Notes: a model not told the origin generated them from the letters alone. A stretch of 64,000 nt of DNA from Millionella massiliensis (GCF_900104655.1 NZ_FNWD01000002.1:1162246-1226245); one strand, 5' to 3'; positions 18,992-28,379 are shown, numbered from the stretch's first letter. Program-made: numbers and translations.

Positions 18992-19390
18992 ATGAAACTT
19001 ACGGAACTGACCTATACCGAGTGGATCGAACGGAGCGCCGCTCTGTCTTCGGTCTCTTCTTCAGCCTCTCCCTCCGCCTCTTCCACCCCGGTGCAGGAGC
19101 GACCGGTCGTAATCGACTTCTACGTACCGTGGTGCAACCCCTGCAAGGCATTTCGCCCGCTGCTCGAAGAGGCCGCCGAGAGGTATGCCGGACAGGTCGA
19201 CTTCTATCAGGTCGACATCGACCGCGAGCGACGCATGGCCGTTCTGTTCCGTGTTCGGAATGTTCCCGCGCTGGCCTTTGTTTCCTCCGACGGATCGTAC
19301 CGCATTGTGGCAGGTGCCATGCCGCCGGCCGAACTACACGAAGCCGTCGAAAAGTTGCTCCACGCCTCCGCCACGCCCACGAGCGAATAA
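18992..19390 (+). CDS. thioredoxin family protein with WCNPC active site
   Basis: The 132-residue protein has a thioredoxin fold with DFYVPWCNPCKAFRPLLEE as the active site and a cis-Pro loop in VRNVPALAFVS. The residue after the first Cys is Asn instead of the usual Gly, which should change the redox potential. Residues about 18-35 form a Ser/Ala-rich insertion between the first helix and the first core strand that standard thioredoxins lack. There is no signal peptide, so it should act in the cytoplasm as a disulfide reductase. Confidence 0.85.
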   Translation: MKLTELTYTEWIERSAALSSVSSSASPSASSTPVQERPVVIDFYVPWCNPCKAFRPLLEEAAERYAGQVDFYQVDIDRERRMAVLFRVRNVPALAFVSSDGSYRIVAGAMPPAELHEAVEKLLHASATPTSE

Positions 19391-19585
19391 TTCTAAACCT
19401 CGCCCATACGGGGACGCCTGAGAAGGCTACCGTCGGTAGCCTCTGAGAGTGTTACAGGGCAAGGCAGCCGTCCACGGGAATAGTCGCAATTGGCGCACTT
19501 ACCCACTCCGGGTTTCCCCTCAGTGTAGATTCCGCATCCTCACTTCGCAAATCCACATCCCGCGCCCTGCGTTAAAAATAAAGAT

Positions 19586-19622
19586 GGAGCGCTCTTCCTC
19601 TCGGTTCGGGGAAGAGCGCTCC
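19586..19622. terminator. bidirectional terminator between thioredoxin and malate dehydrogenase genes
   Basis: A 13-bp perfect stem (GGAGCGCTCTTCC with GGAAGAGCGCTCC) sits between converging genes. An A-rich run lies to its left and TTTT shortly to its right. Confidence 0.85.
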
Positions 19623-19666
19623 ATGCTTTTCAGTCCATCGGTCCCGGGCGGAGCCGCCGGAAGGGA

Positions 19667-20668
19667 CTATTTCAGATTGGGGTTAACCTGGCTCCACTCC
19701 GAGATGGCCGGAATGATACCCATGGCAATCACCTCGTCACGCAGTTTGCAGAGGTGACCGTAGCTCTGGTTCAGCGATTCGGTCTCTTCGGCGGTACCCT
19801 GCGGCACTTTGTAATGAACGCCGTCACCGTCGATGGTGGTTTCCATAGCCATCAGAATGTGGTCGTAGGCCCCTTCGGACACATAAACCCCGGCCGGCCA
19901 GCGGAAAGGTGCCCCTCCCATCGCGCCGCGGATCATCTCAACCGAAATGTAGGCCGGGCTCTGGAAAGACGAACGGCCGCGCAGGTCGATGATGCGTTTG
20001 CCGCCCTGGATCACATGCTGACGGATCGCAGCCCACTGCTCGTCGCTCAGGGCCGGCGTGCCGATCAGGTCAGTCAGCGGTTTGCCGTCGACCTTGGTGG
20101 TCGAAGCGAATACGGCCATCTGTTCGCCGTGACCGCCATAGGTACGGGCGTCGGTCACGCGGTCATGCTCGATGCCGAAGTGCTGGGCCAGTGCCGTGCG
20201 CAGACGGGTACTGTCGAGTGCGGCCAGGGTGCTCACCTGCGAGGGTTTCAGCCCCGAATAGAGCAGCGTGATGAGACCCGTGATGTCGGCCGGGTTGAAG
20301 ACAACCACCACGTGTTTCACGTCCGGGCAGTAAGTGCGGATATCTTTCCCGAACTGAGCGGCGATTTCGGCATTGCCTTTGAGCAGGTCTTCGCGGGTCA
20401 TGCCGGCCTTGCGGGCTGCCCCACCCGACGAAATGATGTATTTGGCACCCTTGAGGGCCTCTTCGATATTGCTCGTCCAGGTCAGGTTGACGCCTTCGAA
20501 ACCGCAGTGGTACATCTCTTCGGCCATCCCTTCGAGCGCCGGAGCAAAGGGGTCGTATGCACAGATGTTGGGGGTCAGGCCCATCATAATGGCGGTCTGA
20601 ACCATATTGGAGCCGATCATACCGGCAGCGCCCACGATGGTGAGCTTTTCGTCAGTCAGGAAGTTCAT
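19667..20668 (-). CDS. mdh: malate dehydrogenase
   Basis: The 333-residue enzyme interconverts malate and oxaloacetate with NAD. It opens with a Rossmann glycine loop (LTIVGAAGMIGSNMVQTA), continues with ISSGGAARKAGMTREDLL (substrate loop Arg) and VVVFNPADITG, and has the catalytic His in TYGGHGEQM. Bacteroidales have this divergent form of the lactate/malate dehydrogenase family. It converges on the thioredoxin gene and shares the terminator between them. Confidence 0.9.
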   Translation of the reverse strand: MNFLTDEKLTIVGAAGMIGSNMVQTAIMMGLTPNICAYDPFAPALEGMAEEMYHCGFEGVNLTWTSNIEEALKGAKYIISSGGAARKAGMTREDLLKGNAEIAAQFGKDIRTYCPDVKHVVVVFNPADITGLITLLYSGLKPSQVSTLAALDSTRLRTALAQHFGIEHDRVTDARTYGGHGEQMAVFASTTKVDGKPLTDLIGTPALSDEQWAAIRQHVIQGGKRIIDLRGRSSFQSPAYISVEMIRGAMGGAPFRWPAGVYVSEGAYDHILMAMETTIDGDGVHYKVPQGTAEETESLNQSYGHLCKLRDEVIAMGIIPAISEWSQVNPNLK

Positions 20669-20876
20669 AGCGTTCGTTGTTTATGGTTTGTTTTTTTATG
20701 TTTATCTCTTGCTTTGCGGCGAGCCCTGCATCGCGTTTGCCCGCCCATTTACTTCGGCCCAGCGCTGCGCCGAGCACCACCCCCTACACAGGACACTGGT
20801 AATTCGGCCCATCCGCCGCCCGATATGTCACCCGGTCAGCCCCAGGCCATCCTTCAGTCCGCCGCCCGGTCAGCCG

Positions 20877-21938
20877 CTACAGCAGGCACGGAGCGAGGTA
20901 TTTGGCCAGCAGCCATCCGCCCACCATCAGCCACACGAAGAGGATCGTGGCCAGCAGGAAGGGTTTGAAGCCTGCCTTTTTGAACTTTTCGATGCTCGTT
21001 TCGGCACCGAGCGCCGTCATGGCCATCGTCAGCAGGAACACGTCCAGCTGTTTGATGAAGGCGATCACACCGGCCGGGAGCAGCCCCAGCGAGTTGAACC
21101 CGATCACTGCCAGGAAACCGATGGCGAACCACGGGATCGAAATCTTGCCCCCCGCATCGGTAGCTCCCACAGTACCTCGTTTCTGCAATTTTCGTGCCCG
21201 AACGCGCGCAATGGTGAAACTGATAATCAGCAGCACAGGCACCAGCAGAATCACACGGATCATCTTGACGATGATGGCCGCATCGGAGACCTCCTGTCCC
21301 ATGGCGTTACCAGCCCCGACCACGTGGGCCACCTCGTGGAGGGTCGAACCGGTGTAGAGCCCCATCTGGGCAGGATCCAGCCCGAGTACACCGCTCCGGT
21401 AAAGGGCCGGATAGATGAACATGGCCAGCGTGCCGAAGATCACGACGGTCGAAACGGCCACGGCCGTTTTATAGGGTTTGGTGCGGATCGTAGCTTCGGC
21501 ACCGAGCACGGCTGCTGCGCCGCAAATGCCGCTGCCGACCGACGTCAGCAGAGCGATACCGCGGTCCATCCGGAGCAGGCGACCGATGAGCACGCCGCCG
21601 TAGATGGTCACCGTCACGACGATGGCGTCGATCACGATGGCAGGCAGCCCGACCCGAACGATGTCCTGAAACGTGAGGTTGAAGCCGTAGAGAATAATAC
21701 CGACCCGCAGCAGCCGTTTAGAACAGAAGAGAATCCCGGGGACCCAGGTGGCGGGCAGCCGGTTCCGGAGGCTGTTGGCGTAGAGCATCCCGAGCACGAT
21801 CCCGACGATCAGCGGGCTGAGCGAGAGACTGCGGATCACCTCAGTTTCGGCAATCCAGAAAGCGGCACACGAAAAGAGTGCGATCAGCAGCACTCCGTGG
21901 AGCATGTTGCCCCTGTTTTCACTTAATTTCATATTCAA
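20877..21938 (-). CDS. YeiH/UPF0324 family membrane protein, putative sulfate exporter
   Basis: The 353-residue protein has about ten hydrophobic segments. It carries the family hallmarks RLLRVGIILYGFNLTFQDI, SVGSGICGAAAVLGAEA and TGSTLHEVAHVVGAGNAMG. Family members are called putative sulfate exporters, but this rests on little experiment. The gene stands alone, 208 bases before mdh on the same strand. Its roughly 170-base leader is GC-rich and rich in hairpins (see the leader entry). Confidence 0.85.
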   Translation of the reverse strand: MNMKLSENRGNMLHGVLLIALFSCAAFWIAETEVIRSLSLSPLIVGIVLGMLYANSLRNRLPATWVPGILFCSKRLLRVGIILYGFNLTFQDIVRVGLPAIVIDAIVVTVTIYGGVLIGRLLRMDRGIALLTSVGSGICGAAAVLGAEATIRTKPYKTAVAVSTVVIFGTLAMFIYPALYRSGVLGLDPAQMGLYTGSTLHEVAHVVGAGNAMGQEVSDAAIIVKMIRVILLVPVLLIISFTIARVRARKLQKRGTVGATDAGGKISIPWFAIGFLAVIGFNSLGLLPAGVIAFIKQLDVFLLTMAMTALGAETSIEKFKKAGFKPFLLATILFVWLMVGGWLLAKYLAPCLL

Positions 21939-22112
21939 TCTGTACGGTTATGTTCTAACGTATCTCGTGCGGTTTGTACCTCCCGGTCCAAGGAGGGGGG
22001 CCGTCTGAAGATTCCATCCGGCTCCGTCTCCCCGGCGCAATCCGGAGTGCGTTCCGGCTTCTCGGGGAACTTCCGCCCCTGTGATCAAGGAGGTTGTCCA
22101 TCAACGACCGTA
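21939..22112 (-). promoter_or_regulatory. structured leader region of the YeiH-like gene
   Basis: On the minus strand this leader can form several adjacent hairpins: GGGGCGGAAGTTCCCC, CCGGAACGCACTCCGG and CCTCCTTGGACCGGGAGG. GAAGCCGG and CCGGATGG segments could pair alternatively. I do not recognise it as a known riboswitch. It could be a cis-regulatory RNA or simply GC-rich filler. Confidence 0.35.
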
Positions 22113-22147
22113 CAAAAGAACAAAATCCCGCCTAAAAAGACGGGATT
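22113..22147 (-). terminator. intrinsic terminator of aroB
   Basis: On the minus strand AATCCCG pairs with CGGGATT (plus 22141-22147 and 22124-22130) and is followed by TTGTTCTTTT. It lies 100 bases after aroB. Confidence 0.8.
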
Positions 22148-22246
22148 GAAAAAATTATACGTTATAACAAAAAGTTATAACCGACAGATCCGATAAAAAC
22201 ATCTCCGGCGCCCTGCACCGGAATCGCGCCGCATCAGCCGCCCGAA

Positions 22247-23305
22247 TTATAACAGATCGACCACCAGAGCGTCCAGTTCCTCGAGCGACATGCGCCGCCG
22301 AACAGCCCGGCCGATACCCTCCATCAGCACGTAGTCGATGTGCGCGGCTTCGCGTTTTTTGTCCGAGGCAACGGCAGCGAGCAGTTGTTCCGGTCGAACT
22401 CCGGTCTGCGGATCGACCTCGGTGGGAAGCCCCATGGCTCCGACCACGGCAATCACCCGATCCCGGTCGCCGGCACTCAGGAGCCCCAGTTTGTGCGACA
22501 CCTTGGCCGCCACACAGAGACCGATCCCGACGGCTTCGCCGTGCAGGTACCGCCCCGTGCACTTCTCGACGGCATGGGCCAGCGTATGCCCCAGGTTGAG
22601 CAGTTTGCGTTCGCCGTGTTCCTTTTCGTCGGCCGTCACGACTGCCGCCTTCAGCTCGACGGACGCCACCACGGCCCGATGCAACAGTTCCGGATTGCCC
22701 GTGAAGCTCTCGAACGTGTGGTTTTCGAACATTTCGAAAAGGGCGCGGTCGCGGATCAAGCCGCATTTGATGACTTCGGCCAGACCGGCCCGCAGCTCGC
22801 GTACGGGCAGGGTGCGGAACATTCCCTGATCGCAAAGCACGAAATCGGGCTGGTTGAAGACGCCGACAATATTTTTATAGCCGTCCAGATTGACGCCGTT
22901 CTTACCGCCGACACTGGCATCGACCTGAGCCAGCAGCGAGGTGGCCACGAAGCCGAACCCGCTCACGCCGCGCATGTAGGTCGAAGCGACAAAACCGGTG
23001 ATGTCGGTGACGATACCGCCCCCGATACCGACCAGATAGCAGCCGCGATCGACCCCCAGCGCCAGCAGTTCGCGGTAGATTTGAGCCACCGTATCGATGG
23101 TTTTATGGGTTTCGCCCAGCCCGATCACCACGTGCGGATAACGCCCGATCAGTTCGGGATAGGCCTCAGCCAGATTCGAATCGGTAATCACCACGGGGCG
23201 TTTGCCTTCCAGGAGCCCCTCCAGGCGGGCCAAAGCCTCGCCGATCACTACGCGCGACGGAGCCTCAGGCCGTCCGGTGCGCGGTACGAGTATCTCTTGT
23301 GTCAT
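22247..23305 (-). CDS. aroB: 3-dehydroquinate synthase
   Basis: The 352-residue enzyme converts DAHP to 3-dehydroquinate, the second step of the shikimate pathway leading to chorismate. NAD-binding and metal residues appear in GIGGGIVTDITGFVAS, QVDASVGGKNGVNL, LRAGLAEVIKCGLIRD and the metal-binding LNLGHTLAHAVE and YLHGEAVGIGL motifs. The ATG is only 7 bases from its -7 box, so the mRNA should be almost leaderless. Confidence 0.95.
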   Translation of the reverse strand: MTQEILVPRTGRPEAPSRVVIGEALARLEGLLEGKRPVVITDSNLAEAYPELIGRYPHVVIGLGETHKTIDTVAQIYRELLALGVDRGCYLVGIGGGIVTDITGFVASTYMRGVSGFGFVATSLLAQVDASVGGKNGVNLDGYKNIVGVFNQPDFVLCDQGMFRTLPVRELRAGLAEVIKCGLIRDRALFEMFENHTFESFTGNPELLHRAVVASVELKAAVVTADEKEHGERKLLNLGHTLAHAVEKCTGRYLHGEAVGIGLCVAAKVSHKLGLLSAGDRDRVIAVVGAMGLPTEVDPQTGVRPEQLLAAVASDKKREAAHIDYVLMEGIGRAVRRRMSLEELDALVVDLL

Positions 23306-23312
23306 AGTCTGA

Positions 23313-23329
23313 CAAAGTTATTAACTTTG
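23313..23329. promoter_or_regulatory. back-to-back -7 boxes of aroB and the DUF4382 gene
   Basis: The 17-bp palindrome CAAAGTTA-T-TAACTTTG carries a perfect TAACTTTG box on each strand (minus 23313-23320, plus 23322-23329). Each is 6 or 7 bases from the ATG of its gene. The whole intergenic space is 30 bp. CTTG at 23296-23299 is a possible -33 element for the plus gene. Confidence 0.65.
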
Positions 23330-23335
23330 CACGAT

Positions 23336-24142
23336 ATGGCACGGAACATTTTCAGAACTCTCTATATTCTTTTGCTCAGCCTGGGACTGAGCGCCTGCGA
23401 CAAGGCCAACGAACAGAACCAGCTGGCCATATACGTTTGCGACAATCCAGCCGCCTACAGCAGCATCAGCCTCTACGTCGACCGGCTCGAAGTGCGCGCC
23501 TCGGGCAGCGAAAACTGGACACCGATACCCGTCACCGAGAGCCACATCCCGCTACTGACGCTGGTCAACGGCACCATGCAGGAAATCGGCCGCACGACGC
23601 TGCCCGAAGGAACCGCGTATGACGCCATACGCTTCACCTTCTCGACCGAGAACGCCACGGTCACGGCAGGCGGCGCCACCACTCCGCTGAGCATCGACGA
23701 CGCCGACGCCACGGTGACCGTCTCCTGCCCGGCCTTCACCATGAGCGGTCCGAATACCCCGCTGCTGTTCGACATCGACGCCGCCACCTCGGTCGTCGAA
23801 GACGCCTCGGCTGCCGACGGCTACCGATTCCGTCCCCAAATCTCGTATGTAGACACCAACAACTGCGGCGTGGTGCAGGGCGGCCTCCAGATCGGTAACA
23901 GCGCCGTCACCACTCCGCTCCTGATCCGCTTCACCGAACAGTCCACCGGTACGGTCAGCACCACCTACTGCTCGACCACCACGGCCGGCGCCTTTTTCAA
24001 ACGCCTCGCTCCCGGCAGCTACACCATGGAGGTAGTGCCTGCCGAAGACTACGGCATCGCCCCCTACACCACCTCGATTACAATCACCGGCCAACAGGTC
24101 ACCGACCTGGGAACCATCATCCTCGAAAGCGCCAGCCTCTAA
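23336..24142 (+). CDS. DUF4382 domain lipoprotein
   Basis: The 268-residue protein starts MARNIFRTLYILLLSLGLSA with the lipobox Cys next (start chosen at 23336; the open frame extends far upstream but only over aroB). It then reads QLAIYVCDNPAAYSSISLYVDRLEV, the DUF4382 pattern, followed by a carboxypeptidase-regulatory-like beta domain. No activity is known for this family. It is probably on the outer membrane. tamL follows after 16 bases, so the two are co-transcribed. Confidence 0.82.
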   Translation: MARNIFRTLYILLLSLGLSACDKANEQNQLAIYVCDNPAAYSSISLYVDRLEVRASGSENWTPIPVTESHIPLLTLVNGTMQEIGRTTLPEGTAYDAIRFTFSTENATVTAGGATTPLSIDDADATVTVSCPAFTMSGPNTPLLFDIDAATSVVEDASAADGYRFRPQISYVDTNNCGVVQGGLQIGNSAVTTPLLIRFTEQSTGTVSTTYCSTTTAGAFFKRLAPGSYTMEVVPAEDYGIAPYTTSITITGQQVTDLGTIILESASL

Positions 24143-24158
24143 CCCCCACCCTCGCCCC

Positions 24159-26549
24159 ATGCGGTCCACACCCCACATACTCGGATGGACAACAGCCCTG
24201 CTGACGCTGGTGCTGAGCCTCGCCTCGTGCAACACGATGCGCTACGTGCCGCAGGATCGGGCCCTGCTGCGCCGCAATGTGGTCGAGATCGAAGGCGACC
24301 AGCAGAAGACCTCGCGCCGCCAGCGTGTCAGCGCCAAAGACCTGGCCCCCTACGTCCAGCAGCGTCCCAACAACCGACTGCTGGGCATCGGTCTCTACCT
24401 GGGCGTGTACAACATCACCGACACCGCCAAGCACAACGGCTGGCAGCGTTTCTGGCGCGACAAGGTGGGCGAAGCCCCCGTGCTGTACGATTCGACACTA
24501 GCCGCCCGGTCGAAAGAGATGATGGAGGTATACCTCTCCTCGCGCGGCTACCTCGACGCCACGGTCACCGACACCGTCGAATACCACCCCCGCAAACGCA
24601 AAGCCACCGTTCGGTACATAGCCCGCATGGGACGTCCGTTCACCGTCTCCGAGATCCGCTACCGCATCGACGACAAGTTTCTCGAACCGATCATCCTCGA
24701 AGACACCGCCTCCAGCCTGCTGCGTACCGGCATGATCTACGACCGCGACCTGTTCGACGCCGAGCGCGACCGGATCAGCAACCGCCTTCAGGACATGGGT
24801 TTCTGGAGCTTCAACAAAGGTTACATCACCTACACGGTGGACACGGCCGGCTATGACCACTCCATGCGTCTGACCATGCGCATCCGCAGGCGCGTGGCGC
24901 AAGTTACCCCCGACGGGCAGCAGATCCGGGAAAACCACCCCGTCTACCGGCTCAGCCAGATCACCGTCAACACCGAATACGACCCCACCAAAGCCCCCGA
25001 AGAGCTGGAACGGATGCCGTGGGACACGCTCAACTACAACGGAATCGACATCCTGTACCTCGACAAACTTCGGCTGAAAGAGCAGATTCTGGTCGGAGCG
25101 CTGCGCCTGTCGCCCAACGAACTCTACGACCGAAGCAGCGTCCAGCGCACCTACAACAGCATCCGCAACCTGCAGTACAGTTCGAACATACTCTTCAACG
25201 AGCTGCCCGACGACACGCTGCAACCCGTCGAAGTGACCCGTGCCTCGGCCAGCGGAGCCCCCGTCTCGACCACAGAGCGAAACCTCTCGTGCCTGATCCA
25301 GTGCACGCCGAACATCCGGCAGAACTTCAATGTGGACGCCGAAATTTCGACTACCGCCGACTACTATTCAATGGCCCTGACCCTCGGGTACCAGAACCGG
25401 AACCTGTTCCGCGGCGCCGAGAACTTCACCGTCAACTTCCGCGGCGCCTACGAGCTGATGAAGAACCAGGGCAAACGCAACTCCTACGAATTCGGCGTGA
25501 ACGTGGGGCTCGACATTCCTCGCTTCCTGCTGCCGATCCGCGCCGACAAGCTGGCCAAGTTCCCGCAGCAAAAGACCAACATCTCCATATCATACGACAT
25601 CCAGCGTCGCCCGGACTACAACCGTACCATCGCCGGCGGAACGTTCGGTTACTCGTGGTCACTGCGCAACGGCGCCCGGTTCCAGATCAACCCGATCGAC
25701 ATCAACGTCGTGGACGTTCCCTGGATCGATCCCGAATTCAAGAACAGTATCGAAAACCCCTATCTGAAAAACAGCTACGAATCGCAGTTGATCGCCGGGC
25801 TGTCGGCCGGTTACTACTACCAAACCAATCCCAACCCCAGCCCGAAGTCCAACAACCTCGCCATCCGCGTGACGGCCGACGTGGATGGGAACCTGCTCCG
25901 GCTGCTGACCGGCTGGTTCGGCCGATCGACCACCATCAATGCCGGACAAAGCGATCAGGAGAGCTACTACAAGATTTTCGGCATCCGTTTCGCCCAATAC
26001 GCCCGGATGAGCTTCGACATCAGCCAGCGCACCAACCTGTCGGCCACGACCCAGTTGGCCTGGAGGTTCCTGATCAGCGGCGGGATTGCCTACGGCAACT
26101 CCAAGACCCTGCCGTTCGAACGGCTCTACTTTGCCGGCGGGTCGAACAGCATGCGCGGCTGGCAGGTACGCACCCTCGGCCCCGGCGAGTCGCTCTACAA
26201 GAAAGAGACCTACCCGAACCAGCTGGGCGACTTCCGGCTCGAAGCCAACCTGGAGTACCGATTTAACGTGGTGGGTGACTTCGGTATGGCCGTTTTCCTC
26301 GACGCCGGCAACATCTGGATGAACTCCAAGGGAGCCGCTCCGGAGGCCCGTTTCAAATTCAACAGCTTCTACAAACAGATCGCCCTGAACACCGGCCTCG
26401 GATTCCGCTACGACTTCGGGTTCGTGCTGCTGCGTCTGGACTGGGGGCTGAAGCTCCACAACCCCAACGTCCCGAAAGCCGAACGCTGGACCAGCGGATT
26501 CGACATCAAGGAGACCGCCCTCCACTTCGCCATTGGTCTGCCCTTCTAA
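24159..26549 (+). CDS. TamL-like Omp85/BamA family outer membrane lipoprotein
   Basis: The 796-residue protein has a signal and lipobox (SLASCNTMRYVPQD), POTRA-like repeats over about the first 350 residues, and a C-terminal 16-strand barrel of the Omp85 type. The barrel shows the loop 6 motif SNSMRGWQ and a terminal Phe (HFAIGLPF), which serves as the beta-signal. A lipid-anchored Omp85 protein is typical of Bacteroidetes TamL, which works with TamB in envelope biogenesis. No tamB gene is in the window. It lies 16 bases after the DUF4382 gene. Confidence 0.87.
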   Translation: MRSTPHILGWTTALLTLVLSLASCNTMRYVPQDRALLRRNVVEIEGDQQKTSRRQRVSAKDLAPYVQQRPNNRLLGIGLYLGVYNITDTAKHNGWQRFWRDKVGEAPVLYDSTLAARSKEMMEVYLSSRGYLDATVTDTVEYHPRKRKATVRYIARMGRPFTVSEIRYRIDDKFLEPIILEDTASSLLRTGMIYDRDLFDAERDRISNRLQDMGFWSFNKGYITYTVDTAGYDHSMRLTMRIRRRVAQVTPDGQQIRENHPVYRLSQITVNTEYDPTKAPEELERMPWDTLNYNGIDILYLDKLRLKEQILVGALRLSPNELYDRSSVQRTYNSIRNLQYSSNILFNELPDDTLQPVEVTRASASGAPVSTTERNLSCLIQCTPNIRQNFNVDAEISTTADYYSMALTLGYQNRNLFRGAENFTVNFRGAYELMKNQGKRNSYEFGVNVGLDIPRFLLPIRADKLAKFPQQKTNISISYDIQRRPDYNRTIAGGTFGYSWSLRNGARFQINPIDINVVDVPWIDPEFKNSIENPYLKNSYESQLIAGLSAGYYYQTNPNPSPKSNNLAIRVTADVDGNLLRLLTGWFGRSTTINAGQSDQESYYKIFGIRFAQYARMSFDISQRTNLSATTQLAWRFLISGGIAYGNSKTLPFERLYFAGGSNSMRGWQVRTLGPGESLYKKETYPNQLGDFRLEANLEYRFNVVGDFGMAVFLDAGNIWMNSKGAAPEARFKFNSFYKQIALNTGLGFRYDFGFVLLRLDWGLKLHNPNVPKAERWTSGFDIKETALHFAIGLPF

Positions 26550-26816
26550 TGCGGCCACCCAGTCACAGAGCCGCCGACGCTTTATAGCCCCCCAGGTACC
26601 CCATGGTCGGCACTACACAGTCGGCACCCAACGACCCGCACCATGCGGCGATACCCCCGCACAGTCCCGATTCCCTGCTATATTTCTCCGGACTTTTTCC
26701 TGCACCGTTTCCGCAGGCAATCGTCCGCTTCGGTCTTCGCTCCTTTGATAAATACACCGGAGCACAGCACCGAATACCCGACCGTTCGCTCCGTTTCCCA
26801 TCCCGACAAGAATGCG

Positions 26817-26824
26817 TATCTTTG
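26817..26824 (+). promoter_or_regulatory. -7 box of the M16 peptidase gene
   Basis: TATCTTTG matches the consensus and ends 7 bases before the ATG at 26832. TTTC lies 19 bases upstream as a weak -33 element. The transcript should start at or next to the start codon. Confidence 0.6.
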
Positions 26825-26831
26825 GGGCACT

Positions 26832-28097
26832 ATGATCGAATTTCAGAAAAAGACCCTCGCCAACGGACTGACCGTCATCGTCCACGAAGACCCCTCGACC
26901 CCCATGGTCGCAGTCAACGTGCTCTACAAGGTGGGTGCACGCAACGAAGACTACGACCACACCGGGTTTGCCCACCTGTTCGAACACCTGATGTTCGGCG
27001 GATCGGTCAACATACCCAGCTACGACGAGCCCGTCCAGCTGGCCGGCGGCGAAAACAACGCCTTCACCAACAACGACTATACGAACTACTACCTGGCCCT
27101 GCCGCGGGAGAACATCGAGACCGCCCTCTGGCTCGAAAGCGACCGGATGCTGTCGCTCGCCTTCAACGAGCGGAGCCTCGAAGTACAGCGCAAAGTGGTG
27201 ATCGAAGAGTTCGCCCAACGCTACCTCAACCAGCCCTACGGCGACATCTGGCTGCTGCTGCGTCCGCTGGCCTACGAACGCCACCCCTACCGGTGGGCCA
27301 CCATCGGCCGCGACATCGACCACATCCGCAACGCCACCATGGAGCAGGTGCGCGCCTTCTTCAGCCGCTACTACAAGCCCAGCAACGCCATCCTGTCGAT
27401 CGCCGGCGACATCCCCGCCCGGCGCGTCTTCGACCTGGTCGAAAAGTGGTTCGGTCCGCTGCCCGGCGGCACCCCGCCCCGGGACAAGATCCCCGCAGAG
27501 CCAGTCCAGACGGCCCCGCGACGCCTCGAAGTACGCCGTCCGGTGCCCGCTTCGGTCATCTACATCGCCTTCCACACCGGACCCCGAATGAGCCGCGAGG
27601 TGACCGTCTGCGACGTGATCTCCGACCTGCTCAGCAACGGCACCTCGAGCCGTCTCTACCAGCGGCTGGTCAAGGAGAACCCGCTCTTTTCGAACGTGAA
27701 CGCCTACATCTCGGGCGACGTCGATCCCGGGCTGTTCCTCGTGACTGGTCACGTCATGGAGGGCACCTCGCTCGAGACGGCTGAAGCCGCCCTCTGGAAC
27801 GAACTCGAACGGATGAAAAACGAGCCCGTCGGCGACTATGAGCTCGAGAAGGTCAAAAACAAGTTCGAAGCCAACAACGTTTTCGGCGAGATCAACGTGC
27901 TGAACAAGGCGATGAACCTGGCCTACTTCGAGATGCTCGGCGACGCCGCCCTGATCAACGACGAAGTGGCTCAGCACAATTCCGTGACCCGGGACGAGAT
28001 ACAGGAGGTTTCGCGCCGCATTTTCCGCCCCGAGAACAGTTCGACCCTGCTCTACATCGCCGATCCCGAGGCTCCCGACACCGCCCCGACCGAATAG
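26832..28097 (+). CDS. M16 family zinc peptidase, catalytic subunit
   Basis: The 421-residue protein has the inverted zinc-binding motif HLFEH in GFAHLFEHLMFGG, preceded by NGLTVIVHEDPSTPMVAVNVLYKVGARNE in two consecutive segments, with the third ligand Glu about 77 residues later (VVIEEFAQRYLNQPYG). It has two M16 halves, as in processing-peptidase-beta and PqqF-like enzymes. The start at 26832 follows the promoter; the longer frame to 26643 has no support. There is no signal peptide, so a cytoplasmic peptide-degrading role is likely. Confidence 0.92.
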   Translation: MIEFQKKTLANGLTVIVHEDPSTPMVAVNVLYKVGARNEDYDHTGFAHLFEHLMFGGSVNIPSYDEPVQLAGGENNAFTNNDYTNYYLALPRENIETALWLESDRMLSLAFNERSLEVQRKVVIEEFAQRYLNQPYGDIWLLLRPLAYERHPYRWATIGRDIDHIRNATMEQVRAFFSRYYKPSNAILSIAGDIPARRVFDLVEKWFGPLPGGTPPRDKIPAEPVQTAPRRLEVRRPVPASVIYIAFHTGPRMSREVTVCDVISDLLSNGTSSRLYQRLVKENPLFSNVNAYISGDVDPGLFLVTGHVMEGTSLETAEAALWNELERMKNEPVGDYELEKVKNKFEANNVFGEINVLNKAMNLAYFEMLGDAALINDEVAQHNSVTRDEIQEVSRRIFRPENSSTLLYIADPEAPDTAPTE

Positions 28098-28379
28098 CAT
28101 TACCACCCGCCGTGCAACCGTACGGCACCACACGCAGCCCGTTCGACGACCGATCCGCGGCAGACATTCCGCCACCAGCCGATCGCCAGCCAACCGCCGG
28201 AACCCGCACCGCACAAGTGGCCGGGAGACCCCGTTCACACAAGTCGCCGAAACCCGGCCCTCACCGGCCGTCTCCAGCCACCCGACGACGTAACACCAGC
28301 CACCCGACGCGACACCGGCCGGACACACCGCGCCTCCGCTTACCCGGCCGCACCCAACCACCACACAAACCGACCCTAT

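Noticed and set aside
22081..22100. A CCTCCTTGATCAC stretch on the minus strand like the 3' end of 16S rRNA.
   Set aside because: It is a short chance match in a GC-rich leader; no other rRNA sequence is present.
22340..23335. The upstream part of the 600-codon plus-strand frame that ends in the DUF4382 gene.
   Set aside because: It lies antisense to aroB; the lipoprotein signal begins only at 23336, right after a promoter.
28098..28379. A gene between the two M16 proteins.
   Set aside because: Open frames there continue over the next gene in the wrong phase and have no recognisable product.
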